A stretch of DNA of 64,000 nucleotides from Candidatus Shapirobacteria bacterium (GCA_028704885.1 JAQWEN010000001.1:496001-560000), one strand, 5' to 3'; positions 16,238 to 25,180 are shown, counted from the stretch's first letter. Made by a program: numbers and translations. Notes: a model not told the origin generated them from the sequence alone.

Positions 16238-18898
16238 TTATTGTCCAGATTTAAGGTAGCAACAACGTTTATATTTTTTACCAGAACCACAAGGGCAAGG
16301 GTCATTACGACCAACAACTTGTTCATTTTGAATCGTAACTTGTTTTGGTGGTGCTTCGACAGGCTCAGCATTAGGATTTTCAGACATAGAATCTCCCCTA
16401 CCTTCGGTGACATTTTTAGGAATCAAATTGGGATCAGTGACTGGTTCGAGTCGGAATAATTTACGAACTAAATTGTATTCAAATTGAGCCATTAATTTTT
16501 GGAACATCTCATAGCCTTCTTTTCGGTATTCAATTAAGGGATCTTTTTGGGCATAACCACGAAGTCGAACGCCGTCACGCAAGTCATCAAGAGCGGTTAA
16601 ATGTTCAACCCAAAGAGGATCAAGGGTGGAAATAATGGCATAAGTAAGAATACTGTTGCCTAAATCATTACCAAAATAACCAATTCGCTGTTGCCATTGA
16701 TCAGTGAGAAGTTTGACTAAAAATTCTTGCGGGTTATCATTTTTATCTAATTGTTTTTTAAGATCATTACGCTGACGAGGATCGAGAGGTAAAATTTCGG
16801 CAAATTCAAGAATAACTTTTTCAAAATCTATTTTGCCGTTTTCATAAGAAGTATTTAAAGAAACAATGGAATTGATTTGAGTTTCAATATTTTTAAATAT
16901 AATTTCTTTGTTTTTACTAGGATCATTTTTCTGGTTTAAAAGAGCAGAATCACGCAATTGATAGACAATTTTTCTCTGTTTATTAATAACATCGTCGTAT
17001 TCGACTAAATTTTTACGAGAATCGAAATTATAACCTTCAACTTTGACTTGAATTTGTTCAATAACTTTAGAAACTAAAGGATGAGTTAAAGGAACGTCTT
17101 CCGGCATATTAAATCGGCCCATAAGAGAACTAATTTTGTCACCACCAAAGACTCGCATTAAATCATCATCGAGAGCAACATAAAATTGAGAAAAACCAGG
17201 ATCACCTTGACGACCAGAACGACCACGGAGCTGATTGTCGATGCGACGTGATTCATGACGTTCAGTACCGATAACACAAAGACCGCCTAGAGAGATAACT
17301 TCGTCGTGTTCTTTTTGCCAGGTTTTTTTATCGACACCATCTTTAGGGCCACCGAGGATAATATCGACACCTCGGCCAGCCATGTTAGTAGCAACAGTTA
17401 TACCGCCTTTTTTACCAGCTTTGGAAATAATTTCAGCTTCAGATCGATGATTTTTAGCATTTAAAACTTGATGAGGCAAACCTTTTTTCTTTAATAAAGA
17501 AGAAATAATTTGGTTTTTTTCAATGGAAGTGGTTCCAATTAAGACTGGTTGACCGACTTTGTAACGTTCTTCGACAAAATTGGCGACGGCAGTATATTTT
17601 GATCTTTGAGATTTAAAAATTAAATCGCCTTGATCAATTCTTTTTTTGTCCCGATGGGTGGGAATAGAAATAACATCTAAATTATAGATTTTTTTAAATT
17701 CTTCAGCTTCGGTAGCGGCAGTGCCAGTCATACCGGCTAATTTTTCATAAAGACGGAAATAATTTTGAAAAGTAATGGTGGCCCAAGTTTGAGATTCTTG
17801 TTGGACCTTAACACCCTCTTTTGCCTCAACGGCTTGATGAAGCCCATCAGACCAGCGACGACCATTCATCATGCGGCCAGTAAATTCATCGACAATAATA
17901 ATTTCATCATCTTTAACTACATAATCTTTGTCTTTATGAAAAATAGCCCGAGCTTTGATAGCATTTTCAATATAATGGATAGTTTCAAAAGATTCTTCAT
18001 ATAAATTACCGATATTTAGGACTTTTTCAACTTTACGAATACCATATTCAGAGAGAGTGGCAGATCTGGCTTTTTCATCAATAACATAATCGGTTGGTTG
18101 AAGATCAGCGGCAATTTTGGCAAATTTGTAATATTTATCGACTGGTTGATTATTTGGTGAAGAAATAATAAGCGGAGTTCTGGCTTCATCAATTAAAACA
18201 AAATCAACTTCATCAACAACAGCAAAATTGTGAGGACGTTGAACAACTCGGCTTTGATCCGGAGCCATGTGGTCACGAAGATAATCAAAACCGAATTCAT
18301 TATTAGTTCCATAGGTAATATCAGCTAAATAAGCTTCTTGTCGAGTGACCGGTTTTAAATGAGCTAGACGATCATCAATATTTTCACTAGGATCGGTATA
18401 GTCTAAATCTAAAATAAAGGATTGTTCATTGATAATACAAGAAGTACTAACTCCTAAAAATTTAAGAGCTTTTGGATACCAGCCAGCACCGACACGAGTT
18501 AAATAATCATTTGGAGTAACGATATGAACACCTTTTTCAGTCAAAGCATTTAAATAAGCCGGAAAAACAACTGAGTGTGTTTTACCTTCTCCGGTTTTTT
18601 GTTCAGCAATGGCACCTTGGTGGAGAGTAATGGCAGCCATAAGCTGAACATCATAAGCTCTTTCGCCAATAACTCGATTTATGGCTTCGCGACAAACAGC
18701 GAAAGCCTCTGGTAAGATGTCATCTAAAGTTTTACCTGATTTTAATAGTTCTTTAAAATAAATAGTTTTTTGAGAAAGTTGATTATCATCTAATTTGGAA
18801 ATCTCGGCTTCAAAATCGTTGATTTTTTGAATGATCGGTTTATAAGAATTGATACGGCGAATATCTTCATCAAATAAATTTTTTAATAACTTAAACAT
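16238..18898 (-). CDS. secA: Protein translocase ATPase SecA
   Basis: 886 aa, full length. It contains the Walker A motif in AEQKTGEGKT, DEVDFVLIDEA, the helicase motifs TNMAGRGVDI and GRSGRQGD, and the C-terminal SEC-C zinc motif CPCGSGKKYKRCC, which binds SecB or ribosomes in other bacteria. SecA drives preproteins through SecYEG. It is the only Sec gene in the window. TATAAT 7 nt before the ATG and a terminator hairpin just upstream mark it as its own transcription unit. Confidence 0.98.
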   Translation of the reverse strand: MFKLLKNLFDEDIRRINSYKPIIQKINDFEAEISKLDDNQLSQKTIYFKELLKSGKTLDDILPEAFAVCREAINRVIGERAYDVQLMAAITLHQGAIAEQKTGEGKTHSVVFPAYLNALTEKGVHIVTPNDYLTRVGAGWYPKALKFLGVSTSCIINEQSFILDLDYTDPSENIDDRLAHLKPVTRQEAYLADITYGTNNEFGFDYLRDHMAPDQSRVVQRPHNFAVVDEVDFVLIDEARTPLIISSPNNQPVDKYYKFAKIAADLQPTDYVIDEKARSATLSEYGIRKVEKVLNIGNLYEESFETIHYIENAIKARAIFHKDKDYVVKDDEIIIVDEFTGRMMNGRRWSDGLHQAVEAKEGVKVQQESQTWATITFQNYFRLYEKLAGMTGTAATEAEEFKKIYNLDVISIPTHRDKKRIDQGDLIFKSQRSKYTAVANFVEERYKVGQPVLIGTTSIEKNQIISSLLKKKGLPHQVLNAKNHRSEAEIISKAGKKGGITVATNMAGRGVDIILGGPKDGVDKKTWQKEHDEVISLGGLCVIGTERHESRRIDNQLRGRSGRQGDPGFSQFYVALDDDLMRVFGGDKISSLMGRFNMPEDVPLTHPLVSKVIEQIQVKVEGYNFDSRKNLVEYDDVINKQRKIVYQLRDSALLNQKNDPSKNKEIIFKNIETQINSIVSLNTSYENGKIDFEKVILEFAEILPLDPRQRNDLKKQLDKNDNPQEFLVKLLTDQWQQRIGYFGNDLGNSILTYAIISTLDPLWVEHLTALDDLRDGVRLRGYAQKDPLIEYRKEGYEMFQKLMAQFEYNLVRKLFRLEPVTDPNLIPKNVTEGRGDSMSENPNAEPVEAPPKQVTIQNEQVVGRNDPCPCGSGKKYKRCCYLKSGQ

Positions 18899-18905
18899 AT
18901 GGGTA

Positions 18906-18911
18906 ATTATA
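18906..18911 (-). promoter_or_regulatory. -10 box of secA
   Basis: TATAAT ends 7 nt before the ATG at 18898, directly after the U-tract of the upstream terminator. Confidence 0.5.
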
Positions 18912-18915
18912 TCTT

Positions 18916-18966
18916 AAAAAACACCGGTCTGGATCTATCCTTTCTTTCGAGAGAAAAGATCCAGAC
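18916..18966 (-). terminator. Rho-independent terminator after serS
   Basis: Perfect 9-bp stem GTCTGGATC/GATCCAGAC (18958-18966 with 18927-18935) with a long inner loop that can pair further. On the minus strand a T6 run follows after a short spacer. Confidence 0.65.
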
Positions 18967-18979
18967 AAAGGTGGCTCCT

Positions 18980-20248
18980 CTAGCTAATTTTGGGTTTGAT
19001 AACTTCGAAATGGGTGAAGGGAATTAAAACCTTGGGAATCTTAATAGATCCATCGGCTTGTTGATGATTTTCAATAATAGCTAAAACGGCACGGTCGGTA
19101 ACCAAGGTGGCATTTAAAATATGAACTAATTCATTTTTGCCATCAATTTTAACTTTAGTGTTTAAACGACGGGCTTGGTAGTCACCACAATTACTGCAGG
19201 ATTGGGTTTCGCGGTAAGCATTTTGACCAGGGAACCAAGTGTTGATGTCGTACATACGACGATTTGGTTGAGGAAGATCGCCAGTACAAGCTTTGACAAT
19301 TTGATAAGGTAATTCTAATTCCTGCATTAGTTCTTCTTCGTTGGCCAACATCTCTAAACACATAACATCAGAAATTTTGTAATCAGGAAGAGTAAAAACA
19401 TTCATTTCAACTTTGTTGAAAAAATGAACCCGAAGCATGCCTTTCATGTCTTTGCCATAAGTACCAGCTTCTCGCCTAAAACAAGGCGAATAATTGACAT
19501 ATTTAATTGGAAAAGATTTAGCATCGAGAATTTCGTCCATGTGATAGGGAACAACGGAGTGTTCGGAACTGCTGATAAAAATCAAATCATCTTCAGGACT
19601 GGAATAATAAGCACCCATTAAATTTTTATTACTGGCGTAACCACACTTCCATTCAGTACTGCTTTTAATCATAGTAGGAGGAATCATGCCAATAAAATCT
19701 TTTTGAGCTAATTTATTAAAAGCGTAATGCATGACGGCCATTTCCAAAATGGCGCCTTGACCTTTGAAATAACCAAAACGAGAACCAGAAATCTGGGCAG
19801 CTTTTTTGACATCAATGATATCTAATTTTTCACCAAGATCAGCATGATCGAGTGGTTGAAAATCAAATTTAGGAATTTCACCAACAGTTTTATAAACTTG
19901 GTTTTCAGTATCGTCTTTACCAATTGGAGTATCGTCGGAAGGAATATTAGGAATTTCTTCTAAAACAGAATTTTGTTTATCTTCAACCTCTTTTAAATTA
20001 ACTTCTAGGGTTTTTAATTTTTCTTTGAGAGTGGAGGCTTTAGATAATTGGTCTTCAGTTGGCTTGCCTTTAATTTCACGACTGATGGCATTTTGTTGGG
20101 AACGAAGATCTTCAACTTGAGAAAGAATTTCACGACGAGATTTATCAAAGTCTAAAACTTTATCAGCGAGGGTGGGGTCTTTTTGGCGATTAGCGAGCGC
20201 AGTCTTGATAAGATCGGGTTGTTGTCGGAGTAAATTAATGTCGATCAT
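18980..20248 (-). CDS. serS: Seryl-tRNA synthetase
   Basis: 422 aa. The N-terminal antiparallel coiled coil (about residues 25-105) binds the long variable arm of tRNA-Ser. Class II motif 2 is in SPCFRREAGTYGKDMKGMLRVHFF and motif 3 near the C-terminus (VLAIIENHQ). The core starts MIDINLLRQQPDLIK as in other SerRS. It is monocistronic: an extended -10 box lies upstream and a terminator follows. Confidence 0.97.
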   Translation of the reverse strand: MIDINLLRQQPDLIKTALANRQKDPTLADKVLDFDKSRREILSQVEDLRSQQNAISREIKGKPTEDQLSKASTLKEKLKTLEVNLKEVEDKQNSVLEEIPNIPSDDTPIGKDDTENQVYKTVGEIPKFDFQPLDHADLGEKLDIIDVKKAAQISGSRFGYFKGQGAILEMAVMHYAFNKLAQKDFIGMIPPTMIKSSTEWKCGYASNKNLMGAYYSSPEDDLIFISSSEHSVVPYHMDEILDAKSFPIKYVNYSPCFRREAGTYGKDMKGMLRVHFFNKVEMNVFTLPDYKISDVMCLEMLANEEELMQELELPYQIVKACTGDLPQPNRRMYDINTWFPGQNAYRETQSCSNCGDYQARRLNTKVKIDGKNELVHILNATLVTDRAVLAIIENHQQADGSIKIPKVLIPFTHFEVIKPKIS

Positions 20249-20259
20249 TTGATGCTTTT

Positions 20260-20265
20260 ATTGTA
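20260..20265 (-). promoter_or_regulatory. Extended -10 box of serS
   Basis: TGTTACAAT (TGn-TACAAT), 11 nt before the ATG at 20248. Confidence 0.4.
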
Positions 20266-20270
20266 ACAAA

Positions 20271-20300
20271 TAGGGATAAAAATAAAACCCGCAGTTTTAT
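20271..20300 (-). terminator. Terminator after the GNAT gene
   Basis: 7-bp stem ATAAAAC/GTTTTAT (20282-20288 with 20294-20300), loop of 5, followed on the minus strand by a T-rich tail. Weak because the stem is AT-rich. Confidence 0.4.
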
Positions 20301-20337
20301 CGCAAATTGACAAATACATCAAACTATATCACCTCAA

Positions 20338-20892
20338 TTATTTGACCTTTTTGTACATCAAAATTGCATCTATAAAATTATCTTTATGTTTAATCCCTTC
20401 TGGCATACGACCAAATTCAATAAATCCCATTTTTTTATACAATTCTTGAGCAATTGGATTGTTGGCAAAAACTTCTAATTCAATAATTTTTAAATCTTTA
20501 ATATTTTTAATAGATTCTTTAATAACTGAGTCCATCAAAATTTTACCAATTCCCTCTCCTCTATATTTTTTAGCAACACAGATTCCGAAAGAGCCAATAT
20601 GTTTTTTAACAAAAGATCCCAATGTAATTTCAGCAGTAGCAACAAGATTATTATCAATAAACCCTAAAAAATAGACACATTTATTTTTATCAATTTTTTC
20701 CAATTTGTCTTTTAACCATTTGGTTTCCTCTTCTAAACTTTGTTGTTCACCTTGAAGTAATATAAAACTTTTTTCAGCGGAAATTTTATTAATATAATTC
20801 ATTAAAATTTCAGCATCGTCAATGGTTGGATAGCGAAAAGAAACGGTTTTGCCGGTTTTGGTAATAGCTGTGTGAATTATCTTGTTTTCCAT
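20338..20892 (-). CDS. GNAT-family N-acetyltransferase
   Basis: 184 aa. It contains the GNAT core: a strand with VATAEITLG, motif A ICVAKKYRGEGIGKILM (acetyl-CoA pyrophosphate loop R/Q-x-x-G-x-G/A) and motif B with NNPIAQELYKKMGF. The pattern is close to RimI/RimL-like and small-molecule acetyltransferases. The substrate is unknown. Its -10 box shares the stop codon of the HD gene upstream. Confidence 0.88.
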   Translation of the reverse strand: MENKIIHTAITKTGKTVSFRYPTIDDAEILMNYINKISAEKSFILLQGEQQSLEEETKWLKDKLEKIDKNKCVYFLGFIDNNLVATAEITLGSFVKKHIGSFGICVAKKYRGEGIGKILMDSVIKESIKNIKDLKIIELEVFANNPIAQELYKKMGFIEFGRMPEGIKHKDNFIDAILMYKKVK

Positions 20893-20897
20893 GACAA

Positions 20898-20903
20898 ATT
20901 ATA
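20898..20903 (-). promoter_or_regulatory. -10 box of the GNAT gene, sharing an upstream stop codon
   Basis: TATAAT 5 nt before the ATG at 20892; the inner TAA is the stop codon of the HD-domain gene. Confidence 0.5.
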
Positions 20904-21486
20904 ACCCAATTTTTGGTGCAATTTGTTGCATTGAAGTAAGACAAATATCGATAAATTTTTCGAGAGGAATATTTAGACCTTCTGCTAATTCACACTGAGT
21001 CACTTCATTACGACGAGTGCCAGCAGCAAAACGGGGTTCTTTTAAAAATCTTTTTAAAACTGAGGAAGTTTTGACGTCGGCTAATTTTCGCGATGGATAA
21101 ACAAAGGCAACAGCAACAATTAAACCAGTTAAACTATCAGCACAAAAAATTGACCATTGAGCTTTAGAAGTGGGTTTAACTCCGGAAATTTCTGGAGCAT
21201 GAGCTTTGATAATTTGATCAACAGAATCAGAAATTTCTAAATCAAGTTTTTTTAAAGCTTCCTTAGTTCTATTGGGGTGGAATTCTTTAAATTCAACGAC
21301 ATAATCAATGTCGTGAACTAGACCAGCTAAAAGCCATTCTTCTTTTGGTACTTCATTTTCTAATTGATTATTATCTTTTAAATAATCGTAAATTCCACCC
21401 ATACAAGCCTCGAGAGCTAATGAATGAAAATAAATATTTTTCTCTAAAGTTTTTTCGACTGCTGATACAAAAATTTCTCTATTCAT
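20899..21486 (-). CDS. HD-domain phosphohydrolase
   Basis: 195 aa from the ATG at 21486, 1 nt after the preceding stop (a GTG at 21513 would overlap that gene by 26 nt). HD residues: FHSLALE, GLVHDIDY, KAHAPE and ADSLTGL give the His-HD-His-Asp metal pattern of small HDIG-type hydrolases. The family hydrolyses phosphomonoesters, nucleotides or cyclic nucleotides. Substrate unknown. It is grouped with an S51 peptidase-like gene and a GNAT gene. Confidence 0.82.
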   Translation of the reverse strand: MNREIFVSAVEKTLEKNIYFHSLALEACMGGIYDYLKDNNQLENEVPKEEWLLAGLVHDIDYVVEFKEFHPNRTKEALKKLDLEISDSVDQIIKAHAPEISGVKPTSKAQWSIFCADSLTGLIVAVAFVYPSRKLADVKTSSVLKRFLKEPRFAAGTRRNEVTQCELAEGLNIPLEKFIDICLTSMQQIAPKIGL

Positions 21487-21487
21487 A

Positions 21488-22150
21488 TTATTTTTTAAAT
21501 TTTTTCCAAACACCTTCGGAAATTATTTCAATTTTATCACCGTCAACTTTAATAGCGGTATTGTCGTCAATGCCATAAATTGAATATAAATAATCTTTAG
21601 ATCTTTTTTCTAAACTTTCTAAAGTTGAATCGAGAAACCAACCACTATTGATATGTGGTTCAATCATAAAATTAACTAAAGATAAACCATTATCATAAAT
21701 TGTTTCGTTGGTTTGAGAAATAGCTTCTCGACTTTCGGGGTCGTTTAAAAGACTTGGGGTGATAGCAACTGTACCAGCACTAACACCAATATAAACTTTA
21801 GTTTTTAATAATTCAGCCAAAATTTCAGATAAACCTGATTTATTAAACCAATACATTAGATGGTAAGTATTTCCACCTTCGACATATATAATGTCAACAT
21901 CTTTTAATCTTTCTAACCAAATTTCTTTTGGTAAGGCGGAAATATCGATAATATCAATACTATTAAATTTGAGATTTTTAAGCTGAATTAAATCTTCAAT
22001 TAGCCAGTCTTGTTTATCACCCTCTTCTAAATTTGAGGCAGTAGGAATAAAGGCGACTTTTAATTTTGAAAAAGGTTTGACGACTAATTCTTGTAACGCT
22101 TTAATTATTGAATTATTGGCTAATCCAGCAGAAGTTAAAAGTAATTTCAT
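21488..22150 (-). CDS. Peptidase E-like (S51) protein
   Basis: 220 aa. The class I glutamine-amidotransferase-like fold is shown by VAFIPTASN, YVEGGNTYHLMYW and the nucleophile elbow GVSAGTVA, with Ser as nucleophile as in S51 dipeptidases; a following IEPHI may supply the His. Peptidase E cleaves Asp-X dipeptides in the cytoplasm. It is the first gene of the S51-HD-GNAT group. Confidence 0.85.
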   Translation of the reverse strand: MKLLLTSAGLANNSIIKALQELVVKPFSKLKVAFIPTASNLEEGDKQDWLIEDLIQLKNLKFNSIDIIDISALPKEIWLERLKDVDIIYVEGGNTYHLMYWFNKSGLSEILAELLKTKVYIGVSAGTVAITPSLLNDPESREAISQTNETIYDNGLSLVNFMIEPHINSGWFLDSTLESLEKRSKDYLYSIYGIDDNTAIKVDGDKIEIISEGVWKKFKK

Positions 22151-22155
22151 AGTTA

Positions 22156-22161
22156 ATTATA
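22156..22161 (-). promoter_or_regulatory. -10 box of the S51 gene
   Basis: TATAAT ends 5 nt before the ATG at 22150. Confidence 0.45.
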
Positions 22162-22227
22162 AATTAAACTCTAATAAAAAAGATTTTGATTCCATTAGTG
22201 GGAAAATATAATCCATCTTTAATGTAT

Positions 22228-22419
22228 TTATGGCCTACATTCGTACATTTCTAATTCTGCGGCATCTTTGGCATCTTGTATTTTTATTTGTCTAATTTCC
22301 TCATTCATCTGATCAGCTTGGTTGGTGTAACTTCTAGGAGTTGGAGATTCTATTGGTGTACCTTTGACAGTAATGATTTTATTAATCTTCTCCAAACTTA
22401 ATTTACTTGGTTTTTCCAT
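22228..22419 (-). CDS. Small hydrophilic protein, unknown
   Basis: 63 aa from the ATG at 22419, 2 nt after the lysS stop; a longer frame reaching into lysS is rejected because its extra residues are the shadow of lysS. The protein is charged, with an IKIQDAKDAAELEM helix, and has no recognisable domain. Co-transcription with lysS is likely. Confidence 0.5.
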   Translation of the reverse strand: MEKPSKLSLEKINKIITVKGTPIESPTPRSYTNQADQMNEEIRQIKIQDAKDAAELEMYECRP

Positions 22420-22421
22420 AA

Positions 22422-23882
22422 TTATTCTTCTTTTCTCATTGACGGAAACAAGATGACGTCTTTGATGGTGGCGGAGTCGGTGACAAGTTGGACAAAACGA
22501 TCGACACCCATTCCCCAACCAGCGGTTGGCGGCATGCCGTATTCAAGGGCACGAATATAATCAACATCAAATTGGGAGGCAATTTCAGAGCCTTGATCGG
22601 CTAGTTTTTGTTCATCAGTCCAACGAGCGGCTTGATCTTCTGGATCATTTAATTCATTGTAGGCTTTTAAAAATTCAGTACCACAGGCGAGCAATTGGAA
22701 AGAAGCAATTTTAGTTGGATCGTTTTCCTTACGTTTAGCCAAAGCAATCATTTCGGCGGGGTAATCCATAATGAAAGTTGGTTCAATAATTTCAGGACGA
22801 ACATATTCTTTATAAAGAGCATCAAAACAAGCACCAAGACCGTAAACTCCCTTAAAATCTAATTTTAAATTTTTAATTTTTAATTTTTCTTTAAATTCTG
22901 ATTCTGTTTTTATTTCATCAATATCGATACCAGTTTTATTTAAAATAGCATCTTTGAAAGTTAATCTTTTGATTGGCTTGGAAAAATCTAATTCAGTACC
23001 CTGAAAAGAAATTTTTAAAGTATCTCGGGTTTTCATCAATAAATGTTTGATTAATTCTTCGGTGAATTTCATCAAAACTTCATAATCAACATAGGCCCAA
23101 TAGAATTCAATTTGAGTAAATTCGGGATTGTGAAAACGAGAAACACCTTCGTTTCGGAAATCACGGCTGACTTCATAAACTTTTTCAAAACCACCAACAA
23201 TAAGGCGTTTTAAATATAATTCGTCGGAAATACGAAGATACATATCCATTTCTAATTCATTATGATGAGTGACAAAAGGTTTGGCAGCAGCACCACCATA
23301 AACTGGTTGAAGAACTGGAGTTTCAACTTCCATAAAACCATGGTCATCAAGAAAACGACGCATTTCAGATAAAATTTTTGTTCTGGTTTCAAAAACCTGA
23401 CGAGATTCAGGATTGACAATTAAATCAACATAGCGTTGGCGATAAGCAATCTCAACATCTTTTAATCCATGAAATTTTTCTGGGAGAGGTCGAATATTTT
23501 TAGCTAAAATTTGGAATTTCTGGACATCAACAGTTATTTCTCCAGCAACAGTTTTAAAAATTTTTCCAGAAATAGAAACAATATCTCCTAAATCTAAAAG
23601 TTTTGTTTCTGACATTTTTTCACCAAGGGTGTTTTGTTGGAAAAAAAGTTGAATTTTGCCGACACGATCTTGTAAATCAGCAAACATTATTTTGCCATGA
23701 CCACGAAGAGACATAAGACGACCAGCAATTAAAACTTCTTTATCAATTTTTTCTTTAGCATCAGATGTACTTATCTTGTTTTCAAGATTTGGTTGAGGAT
23801 AAATATTGGAATAAGTTTCTTTGAGCTTATCCAATTTTTCTTGACGCTGTCGTTGAAGTTCGTTTAATTTTAAGTCTGCCAT
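22422..23882 (-). CDS. lysS: Lysyl-tRNA synthetase, class II
   Basis: 486 aa. An N-terminal OB-fold anticodon domain (about residues 50-150) is followed by the class II core: motif 1 around MRRFLDDHGFMEVETPVL, motif 2 FRNEGVSRFHNPEF and motif 3 GWGMGVDRFVQL. It charges tRNA-Lys. Its -10 box overlaps the greA stop codon, so it can be transcribed on its own or with greA. Confidence 0.97.
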   Translation of the reverse strand: MADLKLNELQRQRQEKLDKLKETYSNIYPQPNLENKISTSDAKEKIDKEVLIAGRLMSLRGHGKIMFADLQDRVGKIQLFFQQNTLGEKMSETKLLDLGDIVSISGKIFKTVAGEITVDVQKFQILAKNIRPLPEKFHGLKDVEIAYRQRYVDLIVNPESRQVFETRTKILSEMRRFLDDHGFMEVETPVLQPVYGGAAAKPFVTHHNELEMDMYLRISDELYLKRLIVGGFEKVYEVSRDFRNEGVSRFHNPEFTQIEFYWAYVDYEVLMKFTEELIKHLLMKTRDTLKISFQGTELDFSKPIKRLTFKDAILNKTGIDIDEIKTESEFKEKLKIKNLKLDFKGVYGLGACFDALYKEYVRPEIIEPTFIMDYPAEMIALAKRKENDPTKIASFQLLACGTEFLKAYNELNDPEDQAARWTDEQKLADQGSEIASQFDVDYIRALEYGMPPTAGWGMGVDRFVQLVTDSATIKDVILFPSMRKEE

Positions 23883-23887
23883 AGATT

Positions 23888-23893
23888 ATTTTA
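23888..23893 (-). promoter_or_regulatory. -10-like box of lysS, starting with the greA stop codon
   Basis: TAAAAT 5 nt before the ATG at 23882; its first three bases are the TAA stop of greA. Confidence 0.45.
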
Positions 23894-24352
23894 GCAGATA
23901 GAGACTATTTTGTAGGTAATTTTACCAGCGGGAGCACTGACTTCAACTTTATCGTTAATTTTTTTACCTAATAAAGCGACACCTAAAGGTGATTGATCGG
24001 AAATTTTATTAACATTTGGATCAGCCTCTAAATTAGTGACGATACTAAACTGTTTGATCGAATTATCAGAAATTTTAATTTTTACAGTACAACCAACTTC
24101 GACTTGGTTTCGTTTGCAGTCTCCATTAATTATGGAGACATCTTCAAGGGCGGATTCTAAACTATCGATTTTATCATTAACAACTTCTAATTCTTCTTTT
24201 AATTGGGTAGCTAGGCCGTCTTCACCAGATTCATCTGGTTGAGCCACATCTTCAATTTGGCTAATTAAATGCTCTTGTTTTTTTTTGAGATCATTTAATT
24301 GCTCGACTAGACTATTGTAACCTTCTTGAGTTAATAGATTTTTTTGGCTCAT
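23891..24352 (-). CDS. greA: Transcription elongation factor GreA
   Basis: 153 aa. An N-terminal coiled coil (about residues 10-75) with acidic tip residues DESGEDG, then the FKBP-like C-terminal domain ending with the ISDQSPLGVALLGKKINDKV signature. GreA enters the RNA polymerase secondary channel and stimulates cleavage of backtracked RNA. A good sigma-70-type promoter and a terminator-like hairpin lie in its leader. Confidence 0.96.
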   Translation of the reverse strand: MSQKNLLTQEGYNSLVEQLNDLKKKQEHLISQIEDVAQPDESGEDGLATQLKEELEVVNDKIDSLESALEDVSIINGDCKRNQVEVGCTVKIKISDNSIKQFSIVTNLEADPNVNKISDQSPLGVALLGKKINDKVEVSAPAGKITYKIVSIC

Positions 24353-24373
24353 TTTTTGTAATTAATAAAAATA

Positions 24374-24401
24374 AATCCCCGGTTTTATTCCAGGGGTTTT
24401 T
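24374..24401. terminator. Hairpin with U-rich tails in the greA leader (possible attenuator)
   Basis: Stem CCCCGG (24377-24382) with CCAGGGG (24390-24396, one bulged A), loop of 7. On the plus strand TTTTT follows; on the minus strand (greA leader) ATTTATTTTTATT follows. It lies between the greA promoter and the greA ATG. Confidence 0.55.
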
Positions 24402-24428
24402 AATATATTTTTTTGTATGTTGGAGTAT

Positions 24429-24457
24429 ATGTTAGAGTAAATGCTTTTCTTTGTCAA
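24429..24457 (-). promoter_or_regulatory. Promoter of greA
   Basis: TTGACA (consensus -35), exactly 17-bp spacer, TAACAT -10. Predicted start near 24422 gives a leader of about 70 nt. Confidence 0.6.
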
Positions 24458-24468
24458 ATATTTATGAG

Positions 24469-24474
24469 TACAAT
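24469..24474 (+). promoter_or_regulatory. -10 box of the sortase gene
   Basis: TACAAT ends 5 nt before the ATG at 24480; divergent from the greA promoter. Confidence 0.4.
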
Positions 24475-24479
24475 AGAAT

Positions 24480-25172
24480 ATGTTAGATTTCTTTAGATTA
24501 GTTCCAAAAAAGAGAACGGTAAAAATTAGGTCTAAAAAAGGGATAATTTTTCATAACCCGTCAGGAAGTAAAAAATATTTCTTTTATATAGGAACTGGTG
24601 TTTTTTTGACAGCAATTGGATATTTAGTTTATTTGTATTGGCCATTATCTACTTCAATTATTGTTTATAATAAGCAAAAAAATAATAAAACTGAAATAGT
24701 TAACATAGAAAAAGAAACAGAAACTATAGTTCCAATAGAAGAATTTTCAATCAGAATTCCTAAAATTTTAGCTTCGGCTAAGATTAAAGCTAATGTTTCT
24801 CCTTTTGATAAAAAAGAATATTTACCAATTCTGGAGCAAGGAATAGTAGCTCAAGCTAAAAATAGCTCTTTACCTGGACAAAAAGATAAGGCAATTTACC
24901 TTTTTGCTCATTCGACAAGTCAAGGTGTCCAAATGGTAAGAAAAAACTCGGTTTTTTATCTATTGGGAGAATTAAAAAATGGTGATCCAATTTTCATCAA
25001 CTATAATGGACGAGTTTATACCTATAAAGTTTATGCTCAAAAAATAGTTGAAGCTAAAGAAATTGAATACTTAAATTATGGTGAAAAAGATAAAGAAATT
25101 TTAATACTACAAACTTGCTGGCCACTAGGAACAGACTGGAAGAGATTATTAGTTTTTGCCGAAAGGATTTAA
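24480..25172 (+). CDS. Sortase family transpeptidase
   Basis: 230 aa. A basic N-terminus and one membrane anchor (about residues 34-56) are followed by a sortase beta-barrel. Catalytic His144 is in FAHS, Cys213 in LQTCWP and Arg222 in KRLLVFAER. Sortases cleave sorting signals and attach proteins to the cell wall or to pilins. No substrate with a clear LPxTG-like tail was seen in this window. It is transcribed alone, next to rel. Confidence 0.9.
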   Translation: MLDFFRLVPKKRTVKIRSKKGIIFHNPSGSKKYFFYIGTGVFLTAIGYLVYLYWPLSTSIIVYNKQKNNKTEIVNIEKETETIVPIEEFSIRIPKILASAKIKANVSPFDKKEYLPILEQGIVAQAKNSSLPGQKDKAIYLFAHSTSQGVQMVRKNSVFYLLGELKNGDPIFINYNGRVYTYKVYAQKIVEAKEIEYLNYGEKDKEILILQTCWPLGTDWKRLLVFAERI

Positions 25173-25180
25173 TATTTTGA

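Noticed and set aside
20899..21486. HD-domain protein as a DatZ partner of the PurZ-like enzyme
   Set aside because: It lies 26 kb away in another operon and its sequence looks like a general HDIG-type hydrolase rather than the phage dATP phosphohydrolase; the link would rest only on both being nucleotide enzymes.
22420..22518. N-terminal extension of the 63-aa protein into lysS
   Set aside because: The extra residues are an out-of-frame reading of the lysS C-terminus.
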